Counted from the stretch's first letter, positions 1 to 6,244 are shown. The stretch: 64,000 nucleotides of DNA from Alphaproteobacteria bacterium (GCA_030433005.1 JAUILQ010000010.1:1-64000); one strand, 5' to 3'. Program-made: numbers and translations. The notes: generated by a model not told the origin, from the sequence alone.

Positions 1-120
1 ATCGGTAGCGGCCCAGCGGATCGCCCGGAACGTGGCCCGAGCCTCTTCCTCGGACATGCGAGCCACTTGAACCACGCTGAGGGTCCGGGCTTTCGCTGAA
101 AGAAGGAAGTGCTGGGCCAT
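1..120 (-). CDS. tnpA: IS1595-family transposase, N-terminal 40 codons (partial)
   Basis: The first 40 residues of a transposase that continues off the left edge. Its protein sequence is identical over all 40 residues to the complete transposase at 4161-5120; the DNA differs at three bases of 120, all silent. The ATG at 120-118 follows a GGAGAC ribosome-binding site, and an in-frame TGA lies two codons upstream, so this start is firm and fixes the start of the other copy. It is divergent from a DUF6471 gene, as in element 2. Whether this copy is intact beyond base 1 cannot be seen. Confidence 0.9.
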   Translation of the reverse strand, partial: MAQHFLLSAKARTLSVVQVARMSEEEARATFRAIRWAATD

Positions 121-228
121 TTGTCATCGTCTCCAATGCCTACGCATCAGAGATGATGACGTACCATCACCTTTTCAAGAGCATTAGCACGCTATATGAT
201 GACAAATCGCATCGTAGGAGCGTCGGAC
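121..228. promoter_or_regulatory. Divergent tnpA / DUF6471 control region, element 1
   Basis: A 108-bp region from which tnpA (minus) and the DUF6471 gene (plus) diverge. Only the part next to tnpA (roughly 121-150, including TCCAATGCCTACGCATC) resembles the matching region of element 2; the rest differs. A Shine-Dalgarno AGGAG at 216-220 sits 8 bases before the chosen ATG at 229. The layout suits autoregulation by the small DUF6471 protein, which is inference only. Confidence 0.4.
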
Positions 229-456
229 ATGCCTGAGAGGACGGATTGGGAAGCCAAGGCACGCGGGATCGTGCGCGGTGAGATGGCCCGGCAGGGCATA
301 ACCTACGCCCAGCTAGTCGATAAGCTGGCGGCTATCGGGGTGCAGGAAGACGAGAGAAACCTTCGGAACAAGATCAGTCGGGGGAAGTTCACAGCCGCCT
401 TCTTGCTCCAGTGCCTTGTTGCCATTGGGGTTTCCAGAATCGACGTATCTTCCTGA
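229..456 (+). CDS. DUF6471 domain protein
   Basis: A 75-residue protein that is almost entirely a DUF6471 domain: an N-terminal TDWEAKA segment, a helix with GITYAQLVDKLAAIGV, then NLRNKISRGKFTAAFLLQCL. The layout looks like a compact helix-turn-helix fold, but its function is unknown. An upstream in-frame ATG at 196 exists; ATG 229 is preferred because AGGAG lies 8 bases before it and because it aligns with the start of the homologue at 3832-4056. The two homologues are only about half identical, whereas their neighbouring tnpA starts are almost identical. It is divergent from tnpA; a role as regulator of transposase or cargo is a guess. Confidence 0.8.
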   Translation: MPERTDWEAKARGIVRGEMARQGITYAQLVDKLAAIGVQEDERNLRNKISRGKFTAAFLLQCLVAIGVSRIDVSS

Positions 457-462
457 TATTGC

Positions 463-492
463 TTGATTCTTTTTGATTCGTGGTTATATAAT
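463..492 (+). promoter_or_regulatory. Sigma-70-type promoter of the Panacea gene
   Basis: TTGATT at 463-468 and a perfect TATAAT at 487-492 are separated by 18 bases. Transcription would begin near 498-500, so translation should start at ATG 515 and not at the ATG at 497. The pair is conspicuous in this GC-rich genome and gives the two genes downstream their own promoter. Confidence 0.7.
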
Positions 493-514
493 AACTATGG
501 GAGGAGCTAAACCA

Positions 515-958
515 ATGGCTGTGTCGGCTCTGTCGGCCGCCAAAACCCTATGCGAGATGCAGGGGTGGCGGCTATCGAACCTAGAGCTACAGAAGATCCT
601 ATATATCGCTCAGATGCTGCATCTCGGGCGGACGGGGCAAGCGTTGCTTCGAGAGCCTTTTGAGGCTTGGGATTATGGTCCCGTGATCCCGTCGCTCTAC
701 CACCGTGCAAAGGCGTTCGGAAGCGGCCCGGTTCGCAACGTATTCCATTGGGAGCCGAGCGTGCGGGAGGGCACTCAGGAGGCCCTATCGCTTCGGCAAG
801 CCCTTGCGAACACCCGAGGGATGAACCCGGGGCAGCTCGTCGCCGCGACGCATTGGAATGGCGGCGCTTGGGCCCGTCATTACAGGCCCGGAATGCGCGG
901 CGTCACGATCCCGAATCCCGAAATCCTCAACGAGTACCATGCCAGACGGCACGCCTGA
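515..958 (+). CDS. Panacea-domain (SocA/DUF4065-like) putative antitoxin
   Basis: A 147-residue protein that is a single Panacea domain. Visible family hallmarks are LQKILYIAQMLHLGRTG near residues 24-40, FEAWDYGPVIPSLYH near 48-62, and a THWNGGAW motif near 111-118. Panacea proteins are known as antitoxins that pair with very different toxins. The start at 515 is preferred over TTG 473 or ATG 497 because GGGAGGAG (499-506) lies 8 bases upstream and a good promoter (463-492) lies just before. The gene overlaps the start of a small membrane protein by 20 bases, the usual arrangement of a two-gene toxin-antitoxin operon. Antitoxin function is inferred from family and context. Confidence 0.8.
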   Translation: MAVSALSAAKTLCEMQGWRLSNLELQKILYIAQMLHLGRTGQALLREPFEAWDYGPVIPSLYHRAKAFGSGPVRNVFHWEPSVREGTQEALSLRQALANTRGMNPGQLVAATHWNGGAWARHYRPGMRGVTIPNPEILNEYHARRHA

Positions 959-1283
959 GCAAGAGGGCGGGCTAGCTGGCCTTGGGGCGACGGCTGCGCC
1001 GGCCGACCCCAAGGACGAAACCATCGCCTACCTTCAAATGAAGGTTCAGTCTGTTGAAGACAAAGCCTTAGAAGAGCGGTTCATCTGGCTCCTTGTGGGC
1101 GTGATCCTTTTTGACTGCCTCGTATTCTCCGACATGGAGAGTTGGACCGGCCCGCTGGTGATCGGCATTCTGGAGTTGATTGGGCTTGTGGTGTTGGCGG
1201 ATCGCTGCGGCGTGAACAGCGTCATGCCTCTGATTGATCGGTTAGGCGGCTTCCTCGGGAACAACAATCCGAAGTCCGATTAG
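939..1283 (+). CDS. Small two-helix membrane protein, candidate toxin of the Panacea pair
   Basis: A 114-residue protein with a soluble N-terminal part containing a probable short coiled coil (about residues 30-47), two transmembrane helices (about 48-64 and 69-88) separated by a very short loop, and a short polar tail. I do not recognise a family. The ATG at 939 lies inside the Panacea gene, so the two are likely translationally coupled. Membrane-active proteins are among the known partners of Panacea antitoxins, which makes this a candidate toxin; there is no direct evidence. A longer frame back to 858 exists but would run deep into the Panacea domain. Confidence 0.65.
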   Translation: MPDGTPEQEGGLAGLGATAAPADPKDETIAYLQMKVQSVEDKALEERFIWLLVGVILFDCLVFSDMESWTGPLVIGILELIGLVVLADRCGVNSVMPLIDRLGGFLGNNNPKSD

Positions 1284-1300
1284 CGGGGCCGCTCCAGCGC

Positions 1301-1894
1301 CTATGTGCGGCGCTTTATGAAGGCTTCCCCACCGCTGGCGATCTCTGCCGCCTTGTCTTTGGCAGCTTCGTAATGGCCATCCTTTAGCAAGGTGCCAACT
1401 AAGCTGGCGTAGAGCGCCCAAGTCCGCATGAAGGTTGGCATGTCGGCGGCTTGAGCGACCTTGGGCGGCTCTAGCCCCTCCTTCCGAAGCGACTCTTCCA
1501 ACGAGTTGAGGCGTGCGGCCGTGTACCGGGTGATATCCGGTTCTAAGCGCGCCAGCCCCTTGTCCAGATTCACGCAGATCCCGACGAGGTTGTGGCCTAT
1601 GGCCTCTAGCCGATCCTCTTTGCTTGGCTTCGCCTTCTCTGACCGCCGCAACAGCGTATCGACCCAAAGGCCGATGGTGACGCCCAGCAAGAGCGTCACT
1701 GGATAGAGGGTCCAGTGGCTTAGTGCTATGTCGGCAGCGATCGACATTAGGCGCTCGGCTGTATCGCCTGGCTGGCTATACCAACCCTCTTCCCGCGCCC
1801 ATTCGATGAAGAACTCGGCAACGACCGGCACGGCAATGCCGAGCAGCGCAACGCTCGTGAGCACCGTGAGTATCTTGCGCAACCGCCCCCGCAT
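1301..1894 (-). CDS. Membrane protein of unknown function (element 1 cargo)
   Basis: A protein of about 197 residues with two transmembrane helices (about residues 7-27 and 60-80), followed by a soluble, probably helical C-terminal half rich in Leu, Lys and Glu. No family is recognised. The start is unsettled: ATG 1894 is given here; TTG 1912 directly abuts AGGAGG (1913-1918), and an ATG at 1905 has ideal spacing to that AGGAGG but lies out of frame. The gene is convergent with the candidate toxin gene, 17 bases away, and lies just inside the right end of element 1. It could be an independent cargo gene. Confidence 0.6.
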   Translation of the reverse strand: MRGRLRKILTVLTSVALLGIAVPVVAEFFIEWAREEGWYSQPGDTAERLMSIAADIALSHWTLYPVTLLLGVTIGLWVDTLLRRSEKAKPSKEDRLEAIGHNLVGICVNLDKGLARLEPDITRYTAARLNSLEESLRKEGLEPPKVAQAADMPTFMRTWALYASLVGTLLKDGHYEAAKDKAAEIASGGEAFIKRRT

Positions 1895-1946
1895 CCCGCG
1901 AGCATAACTCAACCTCCTATAGAGTTGAGATGGGATCGCGAGGGCT

Positions 1947-1978
1947 CAGCAGCCTTGGTGTGCTTGCTGCATAATGCC
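1947..1978. repeat. Right terminal inverted repeat of element 1
   Basis: Thirty-two bases ending in TTGCTGCATAATGCC at 1978. The reverse complement is identical over all 32 bases to 2059-2090 and shares about 15 outer bases without mismatch with the right end of element 2 (6698-6721). The tip orientation follows from element 2, whose tip is flanked by a target-site repeat. Confidence 0.75.
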
Positions 1979-1983
1979 GCGGT

Positions 1984-2055
1984 TTCGACCTCTCCCGCCG
2001 TGCGGGAGAGGTAGGCGCGGCTCTATACCTCTCCCGCACGGCGGGAGAGGTCGAA
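1984..2055. repeat. Perfect 30-bp inverted repeat between the two transposons
   Basis: Arms at 1984-2013 and 2026-2055 are perfect reverse complements with a 12-base loop. Each arm contains CCTCTCCCGC...GCGGGAGAGG, itself palindromic, typical of dispersed intergenic repeats in high-GC genomes. The continuation GGTCGAAGGCG resumes at 6722 beyond element 2, so this looks like host intergenic DNA that served as the insertion target. It could also act as a transcription terminator. Confidence 0.75.
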
Positions 2056-2058
2056 GGC

Positions 2059-2090
2059 GGCATTATGCAGCAAGCACACCAAGGCTGCTG
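2059..2090. repeat. Left terminal inverted repeat of element 2
   Basis: Begins GGCATTATGCAGCAAGCACA. Its first 15 bases are the exact complement of the right end (6707-6721), with scattered mismatches over the next nine. It is preceded directly by the direct repeat GGTCGAAGGC (2049-2058). Confidence 0.8.
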
Positions 2091-2187
2091 CAAGCCCCGG
2101 TTCGCGGTCGAATCCTCATGAGACGGAGGGGACGATGAGCTAGGGGCCGGGGCGATGTTCGCCAAGGCGGCGGGAGCCGCGATCCTC

Positions 2188-3090
2188 CTATGCTGGTGTG
2201 TTGCCCTCTTGGCAGGGAATCAAGTCGTAGTCGCCAGGGCCTTCGATTTTGTACGGCAGCCAGAACCTGTATTCAGCGTTGTAGCGTTCTCCGAACACAT
2301 CTGCGTAACTGAACCTTCCCCACGCATAGAGATTGTGCGTAGGCAAGTTCATAAACCCTCTCATCATCGGCCATGTCTTTTCGTGAAAGTGCCGCCCAAG
2401 CGAAATTTCTTGGCCCGGGGAAATGTTGATTATCTTTCGTTCTGGTTCGTCGGGATCGGAGAAATTCTCAGTTCCAGATTTTGGAACCCTCATGTCTCCA
2501 TTATGAACCATATTGTAAGCTGGTGTAGATCCATAGTTCTTAAAAAGTACGAAGATCGCCGGTGCATGTTCTGTTTCGTATATTTTGAGGAACACGCGCG
2601 AAACATTTACATACGCGCGAAGCTCGATTTGGACGTTCTCCCGCGATTGCCTGACAGCCTTAATGGACCACGCGAGAGACACACCGTTCAGTATCAGCGT
2701 GATCCCAATCAGGACAGACCCGATCATGGCCATAAGGACTGGCCATTCCAGCGGATCAACCATCTTGGCAGCGGATCTGGCCATCCATTCCTGAGCCGCC
2801 AGGTCCCGTACCGCACGATCATTCTCACCGGGGTAGGCTTGCTCTTCGCGCTGATCGCCGGGGCTGGAGGCGCCGCCATCCTGCTCCCCTGGGACCGCAA
2901 CGGCCGGCGCAACCGGTGGTTCGGCTTCGGGGTTCTGCTTGCCGGTACCTTCTGCTGCGGCTTCTTCTACAGCTGGGCCGCACTCGGGAGCCCCTGGGCA
3001 TTCTGGATTGACTGGCCCTTGGGCATTGGCCGCAATCCCGCTCAGCAGCAGGAGCGCGCCAGCTACGGCTATCCGTCCCCATCCCCCCAT
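2188..3090 (-). CDS. Exported or membrane-anchored protein of unknown function (element 2 cargo)
   Basis: About 300 residues from ATG 3090. An N-terminal signal-peptide-like stretch (residues 6-23, ending ANAQG) is followed by a Pro/Glu-rich low-complexity linker with four Cys-Pro-type positions (about 25-100), a transmembrane helix (about 116-139) and a soluble C-terminal domain of about 150 residues with an N-x-G-S-T-P-A motif. The family is not recognised. The frame opens at TTG 3129, but 3090 is favoured by the signal peptide; neither has a clear ribosome-binding site. Base composition at 2250-2700 is much more AT-rich than the chromosome. It is divergent from 3158-3835, 67 bases apart, so the two may share control. 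Confidence 0.65.
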   Translation of the reverse strand: MGGWGRIAVAGALLLLSGIAANAQGPVNPECPGAPECGPAVEEAAAEGTGKQNPEAEPPVAPAVAVPGEQDGGASSPGDQREEQAYPGENDRAVRDLAAQEWMARSAAKMVDPLEWPVLMAMIGSVLIGITLILNGVSLAWSIKAVRQSRENVQIELRAYVNVSRVFLKIYETEHAPAIFVLFKNYGSTPAYNMVHNGDMRVPKSGTENFSDPDEPERKIINISPGQEISLGRHFHEKTWPMMRGFMNLPTHNLYAWGRFSYADVFGERYNAEYRFWLPYKIEGPGDYDLIPCQEGNTPA

Positions 3091-3157
3091 ACATCGGAGG
3101 ATACGCAACTCTGGGCAGTGACTCCACAAGGGCGAGAATGCCGGGCATCCTCTGAGA

Positions 3158-3835
3158 ATGGCAATGCGACCGTCTACTCTCTTGGGCCTCGGCCGGCTCG
3201 GCAGCTATCTGTTGAATGCCGTCGGCTGGGTGGTCGCGATGCTTAGGCTCGCACTTGACGCGATTGGTTATTCGACCGCCCCAGAAGATGCCGAGGTCGC
3301 TCGTGGCCTTCTGGAGCAGTTTTTGGTCTGGGTTATGGGGCTGCCAGCATGGCTGCCTTGGGCTTTCGTCGGCATCACAACCTTATGGCTAGCTTGGGTG
3401 TCGTGGCCTCGCCCACAGCCCCTCCAAACGCCAAACGCAGCAGCCGCAAAGCCAGCGTTTCAGCGAGTCCCCTCAGAAGGCGAAGCCAGGGAAGATGAGG
3501 CCGCCACCGCTGTGAAGTCTGACCCCCAACAACAAGATCCGGAGATATTCAGGAATCGAGACGTTTATCTGACCACGCTTATCGTTGACCAGCAGCGCGT
3601 TAGGAATCGTATTTTTGATAACTGCACAATCCATGGCCCGGCGCTCATTTGGTTGATTCGGACAGTGATTGACAGAGACTGCAAATTTTATGGCTCGGAG
3701 AAAGATGATAGTATTATGGTGACTTGGCTCGGCCAGGTGATGCCGTCAGGAACGATTTTGGTAAAGGATTGTGTATTTAGAAACTGCACTTTTAAGATGT
3801 GCTCTATCCTGAATTGGTCGACCAAAAGGATCTAG
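3158..3835 (+). CDS. Two-helix membrane protein with Cys-rich beta-repeat tail (element 2 cargo)
   Basis: 225 residues. Two hydrophobic segments (about 15-37 and 63-82) precede a Pro/Ala/Gln-rich linker (85-130) and a C-terminal domain with repeated hydrophobic-Phe-x-Asn-Cys-Thr steps: IFDNCTIHGPALI near 158-170 and CVFRNCTFK near 206-214. That pattern resembles a short right-handed beta-helix. The family is not recognised. The 3' half is AT-rich. Its stop overlaps the stop of the DUF6471 gene (convergent, four bases shared). By position it matches the candidate toxin slot of element 1, but the proteins are not obviously related. Confidence 0.65.
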   Translation: MAMRPSTLLGLGRLGSYLLNAVGWVVAMLRLALDAIGYSTAPEDAEVARGLLEQFLVWVMGLPAWLPWAFVGITTLWLAWVSWPRPQPLQTPNAAAAKPAFQRVPSEGEAREDEAATAVKSDPQQQDPEIFRNRDVYLTTLIVDQQRVRNRIFDNCTIHGPALIWLIRTVIDRDCKFYGSEKDDSIMVTWLGQVMPSGTILVKDCVFRNCTFKMCSILNWSTKRI

Positions 3836-4056
3836 CGTAGGTGCAGGGTCTGGCTTCCGATAGCCTCTAAGCACGCCAAGAGGAAGGCGGCCGAGAATTT
3901 GCCGCGCGACAGCTTGTTCCGAATGTTCGCTTCCTTCTCCGGCACCCCGAGAGCGTTCAACCGCTCCGCCAGCCCGGCATAGGTCACGCCATGGCGCTTC
4001 AGCTCCGCCTTCAGGAGATTGGCGGCGCGCGCTTCCCAATCGGTCTTCTCGGCCAT
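3832..4056 (-). CDS. DUF6471 domain protein
   Basis: A 74-residue DUF6471 protein with TDWEARA at its N-terminus, GVTYAGLAERLNALGV in the middle and NIRNKLSRGKFSAAFLLACL towards the end. It is about half identical to the homologue at 229-456. ATG 4056 has GGAG eight bases upstream. It is divergent from tnpA and separated by 104 bp, exactly as in element 1, so the DUF6471-tnpA pairing is conserved across both elements while the cargo differs. A DNA-binding role is plausible from size and position; the biochemical function is unknown. Confidence 0.8.
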   Translation of the reverse strand: MAEKTDWEARAANLLKAELKRHGVTYAGLAERLNALGVPEKEANIRNKLSRGKFSAAFLLACLEAIGSQTLHLR

Positions 4057-4160
4057 CGTATCGGCTCCAGTAAAAAAGATACTGTTTCCGATACATATGC
4101 CCTTGTGGGCGACACATCAACGTACCATATCCGATGCATAGGCATTGGAGACAGTACGTT
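4057..4160. promoter_or_regulatory. Divergent DUF6471 / tnpA control region, element 2
   Basis: Contains an inverted repeat GTATCGG (4058-4064) and CCGATAC (4088-4094), with a further GATAC at 4078-4082, close to the DUF6471 start. These are candidate operators. Nearer tnpA, the stretch GCATAGGCATTGGAGAC matches the same place in element 1 and includes the tnpA ribosome-binding site GGAGAC. The remainder is not shared. Confidence 0.4.
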
Positions 4161-5120
4161 ATGGCCCAGCACTTCCTTCTCTCAGCGAAAGCCCGGACCC
4201 TCAGCGTGGTCCAGGTGGCTCGCATGTCCGAGGAAGAGGCTCGGGCCACGTTCCGGGCGATCCGCTGGGCCGCTACCGATGGCGACCCGGTTTGCCCGCG
4301 CTGCGGCTGCCTGGCCGTCTACGAGTACGCCAGCCGCCCGATCTTCAAGTGCAAGGCTTGCGGCCATCAGTTCAGCGTCACCAGCGGGACGATCTTCGCC
4401 AGCCGCAAGCTGCCGGTGCGCGACTACCTGCTGGCCATCGCGATCTTCGTGAACGCCGCCAAGGGCATGTCGGCCCTTCAGCTTGGCCGCGATCTCGATG
4501 TGCAGTACCGCACGGCCTATGTGCTGGCCCACAAGCTGCGCGAGGCGATGGCCGCCGAGAACGAGACGATGGCGCTCCGCGGCACCGTGGAAGTGGATGG
4601 CGCGTACTTCGGCGGCTACGTCCGGCCGGAGAACCGCAAGGAAGACCGCAAGGATCTCCGCAAGAAGGCCAACCAGAGCGGCAAGCGCCGCGTCGTGGTC
4701 GTCATGCGCGAGCGCGGCGGCCGGACCCTGCCGTTCGTCTTCCGTCACGAGAGCGAGGCACTGCCGTCGATCCTGGCCCGCGTCGAGTCGGGCAGCACCA
4801 TCCATGCGGACGAGTCCTCAAGCTGGGACGAGCTGCACACCCGCTACGAGACGCGGCGGATCAACCACAGCATCAGCTTCTCGGATGACGGCGCCTGCAC
4901 CAATCAGGCGGAAAGCTACTTCTCCCGCCTGCGCCGCGCCGAGTGGGGCCAGCACCACCACATCTCCGGCCGGTATCTCGGCTTCTATGCAGGTGAGGCC
5001 GCGTGGCGCGAGGACTTCCGGCGCAAGGCCAATGGCGAGCTGTACGGCCTGCTGATCGCCGCTGCCGCCGCGCATCCCGTGTCGCGGCAGTGGGCCGGAT
5101 ACTGGCAGCGTAGCAAGTAA
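4161..5120 (+). CDS. tnpA: IS1595-family (ISXO2-like) transposase
   Basis: 319 residues, full length. A zinc ribbon with Cys45, Cys48, Cys64 and Cys67 is followed by a helix-turn-helix region (about 85-130) and the catalytic core: Asp146 in VEVDGAYFGG, Asp217 in HADESSSW, and the Asn248/Glu251 segment TNQAESYFSRLRR, ending with the family signature HHHISGRYLGFY. All hallmarks look intact. The frame extends back to 4134, but the other copy has a stop just upstream of the ATG equivalent to 4161, and GGAGAC precedes it, so 4161 is used. It presumably mobilises the unit 2059-6721, and perhaps element 1 in trans because the ends are nearly identical. Confidence 0.95.
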   Translation: MAQHFLLSAKARTLSVVQVARMSEEEARATFRAIRWAATDGDPVCPRCGCLAVYEYASRPIFKCKACGHQFSVTSGTIFASRKLPVRDYLLAIAIFVNAAKGMSALQLGRDLDVQYRTAYVLAHKLREAMAAENETMALRGTVEVDGAYFGGYVRPENRKEDRKDLRKKANQSGKRRVVVVMRERGGRTLPFVFRHESEALPSILARVESGSTIHADESSSWDELHTRYETRRINHSISFSDDGACTNQAESYFSRLRRAEWGQHHHISGRYLGFYAGEAAWREDFRRKANGELYGLLIAAAAAHPVSRQWAGYWQRSK

Positions 5121-5280
5121 GCGGGACAGACAACCTGTCCGGTTCCGCACCCCACGACTCGGTCGTCGCGCCGTTCTTCAAGTAAATCCGAAGAATCAAG
5201 GGCTTCTTTTGCTGGATGCTTGTTGACGAGCGCATGCGGCGTGTGCAGCATTAACGATGCTCAGGCACGCGCAAAAGAAA
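5121..5280. other. Intergenic stretch between tnpA and the structured leader
   Basis: No convincing coding sequence or terminal repeat is seen. Short frames here are not supported by a ribosome-binding site or family resemblance. It is moderately AT-rich. The lack of an inverted repeat here indicates that the transposon does not end directly after tnpA but continues to 6721. Confidence 0.5.
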
Positions 5281-5306
5281 ACGGCCGGGTTGAGGGACCC
5301 GGCCGT
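5281..5306. terminator. Strong hairpin, terminator-like on the minus strand
   Basis: ACGGCCGGGT (5281-5290) and ACCCGGCCGT (5297-5306) form a perfect 10-bp stem with a six-base loop. On the minus strand it is followed by TTTCTTTTG, like an intrinsic terminator; on the plus strand no T-run follows. It may be part of the structured leader of the Bro-N gene instead. Confidence 0.5.
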
Positions 5307-5328
5307 CGACTTAGTGCCAGAGCGTCTT

Positions 5329-5400
5329 GGCTCACCGCTTGGCAACGTCATTTGCAGGAAGAATCCTACACGAAAAGCGAGTCCGGTCAAGCGGTGAGCC
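5329..5400 (+). ncRNA. Candidate structured leader upstream of the Bro-N gene
   Basis: A perfect 13-bp inverted repeat, GGCTCACCGCTTG (5329-5341) and CAAGCGGTGAGCC (5388-5400), encloses 46 bases that contain a small AGGA/TCCT hairpin (5356-5367). Together with the hairpin at 5281-5306 it gives a two-domain fold ending 36 bases before the Bro-N start. It could be a cis-regulatory RNA, an independent RNA or a cruciform protein-binding site. No known class is recognised. Confidence 0.4.
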
Positions 5401-5436
5401 TTCAGCTTCAAACCAGAACTGGAGGCTCTACCAGCA

Positions 5437-6213
5437 ATGAAAAGTAACCTACAGGTTTTCGAGTACCGCGACCGTCGGCGCATCCGCACGGTCGAGATTG
5501 ACGGCGAACCGTGGTTCTATGCCATTGACGTTGGCCTCGCTCTGGAGATCCAGAACACCCGCGATGCCGTCGCGAGGCTCGACATTGACGACGTCGGCAC
5601 TACCGACGGCGTCAATATTCGTGGTAGAAAACAACGATTTAGCATCGTCAACGAGCCGGGTCTGTATCAACTCGTCTTCGAGAGCCGTAAGCCGGAGGCA
5701 AAACAGTTCAAGCGCTGGATCACCCACGAGGTGCTGCCCCAGCTCCGGCGAACTGGCGTCTACCAGATGCGCGGAGCGTCCCGCGTGCCGATCTTCGTTC
5801 GCCGGTTCAACGACAACTGGGATCGCACCGATCCGGGATACTTCTCCGTCATCAGCGAGCTGTTCATCCGGGTCTACGGCCGATTTGAGCGGGTCGGCTA
5901 CGTCCTGCCTGACAAGGGTGACACTGGACGCGAGATGCGGCCAGACACCGCAGTAGGCAAGCGCTTCCCGCGCTGGCTGGCGTCGAACTACCCGCACTTG
6001 GCCGACAAGTACGCAATGTACGATCATCTATTCCCGGACGGTCTGACGCACCCCGCGCGTCAATACCGCAGGGAAGTCCTGACTGCGTTCATCGAGTTCG
6101 TGGATGACGTCTGGCTCGTGGAACATGCCGCCGAGTATTTCCGGGAACGGGACCGGAAGGCACTCGATTACCTGCCCAAGCTGTTGCCGGCTCCGAAGCG
6201 CGACGCGGGCTGA
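5437..6213 (+). CDS. Bro-N (BRO family, N-terminal) domain protein
   Basis: 258 residues. The first hundred or so form a Bro-N domain, visible as FEYRDRRRIRTVEIDGEPWF, then DVGLALEIQNTRDAV and the closing WITHEVLPQLRRTGVYQM motif (about residues 90-107). Such domains bind DNA and are typical of phage antirepressors and mobile-element regulators. The C-terminal 140 residues form a separate domain I cannot name, with conserved-looking FPRWLASNYP, YDHLFPDG and RDRKALDYLPKLL. GGAGG at 5421-5425 supports ATG 5437. It is the only cargo gene right of tnpA on the same strand and is preceded by a structured leader. A regulatory role is likely; its target is unknown. Confidence 0.85.
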   Translation: MKSNLQVFEYRDRRRIRTVEIDGEPWFYAIDVGLALEIQNTRDAVARLDIDDVGTTDGVNIRGRKQRFSIVNEPGLYQLVFESRKPEAKQFKRWITHEVLPQLRRTGVYQMRGASRVPIFVRRFNDNWDRTDPGYFSVISELFIRVYGRFERVGYVLPDKGDTGREMRPDTAVGKRFPRWLASNYPHLADKYAMYDHLFPDGLTHPARQYRREVLTAFIEFVDDVWLVEHAAEYFRERDRKALDYLPKLLPAPKRDAG

Positions 6214-6222
6214 TTGCAGGGG

Positions 6223-6244
6223 GCGCCCGGCTTCGGCCGGGCGC
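6223..6244. terminator. Bidirectional terminator-like hairpin with TTCG tetraloop
   Basis: GCGCCCGGC (6223-6231), loop TTCG, GCCGGGCGC (6236-6244): a perfect 9-bp stem with a very stable tetraloop between the convergent Bro-N gene and the coiled-coil gene, whose stop codon begins at the last stem base. There is no T-run on the plus strand. Confidence 0.6.

Larger units (their letters stand above)
1..1978. mobile_element. IS1595-type element 1, right part (left end outside window)
   Basis: This is the right-hand part of a cargo-bearing transposon. Reading inward from its right end (1978) it holds a membrane protein, a small two-helix membrane protein, a Panacea-domain gene, a DUF6471 gene and then tnpA on the minus strand, which leaves the window at base 1. 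The right end at 1947-1978 is a 32-bp sequence identical, in inverted orientation, to the left end of element 2. The transposase start is nearly identical to that of element 2. That these genes move as one unit is inferred, because the left end and its target duplication are not visible. Confidence 0.7.

Noticed and set aside
473..514. Panacea start at TTG 473 or ATG 497
   Set aside because: The promoter at 463-492 places transcription start at or after 498, and GGGAGGAG is spaced for ATG 515.
1947..2090. Reading the 144-base near-palindrome as a small non-autonomous element (MITE)
   Set aside because: The tips of the ends face inward, as shown by element 2, whose tip is flanked by the direct repeat GGTCGAAGGC at both borders. 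Two facing element ends explain it better.
2155..3246. Long plus-strand frame of 363 codons opposite the membrane protein at 2188-3090
   Set aside because: The minus strand encodes a coherent signal peptide, linker, helix and domain; the plus frame has no recognisable features and an unusual composition.
5281..5400. Retron-type RNA or CRISPR-like repeat ahead of Bro-N
   Set aside because: No reverse transcriptase, no repeated spacer structure and no Cas gene is nearby; the stems are single inverted repeats.
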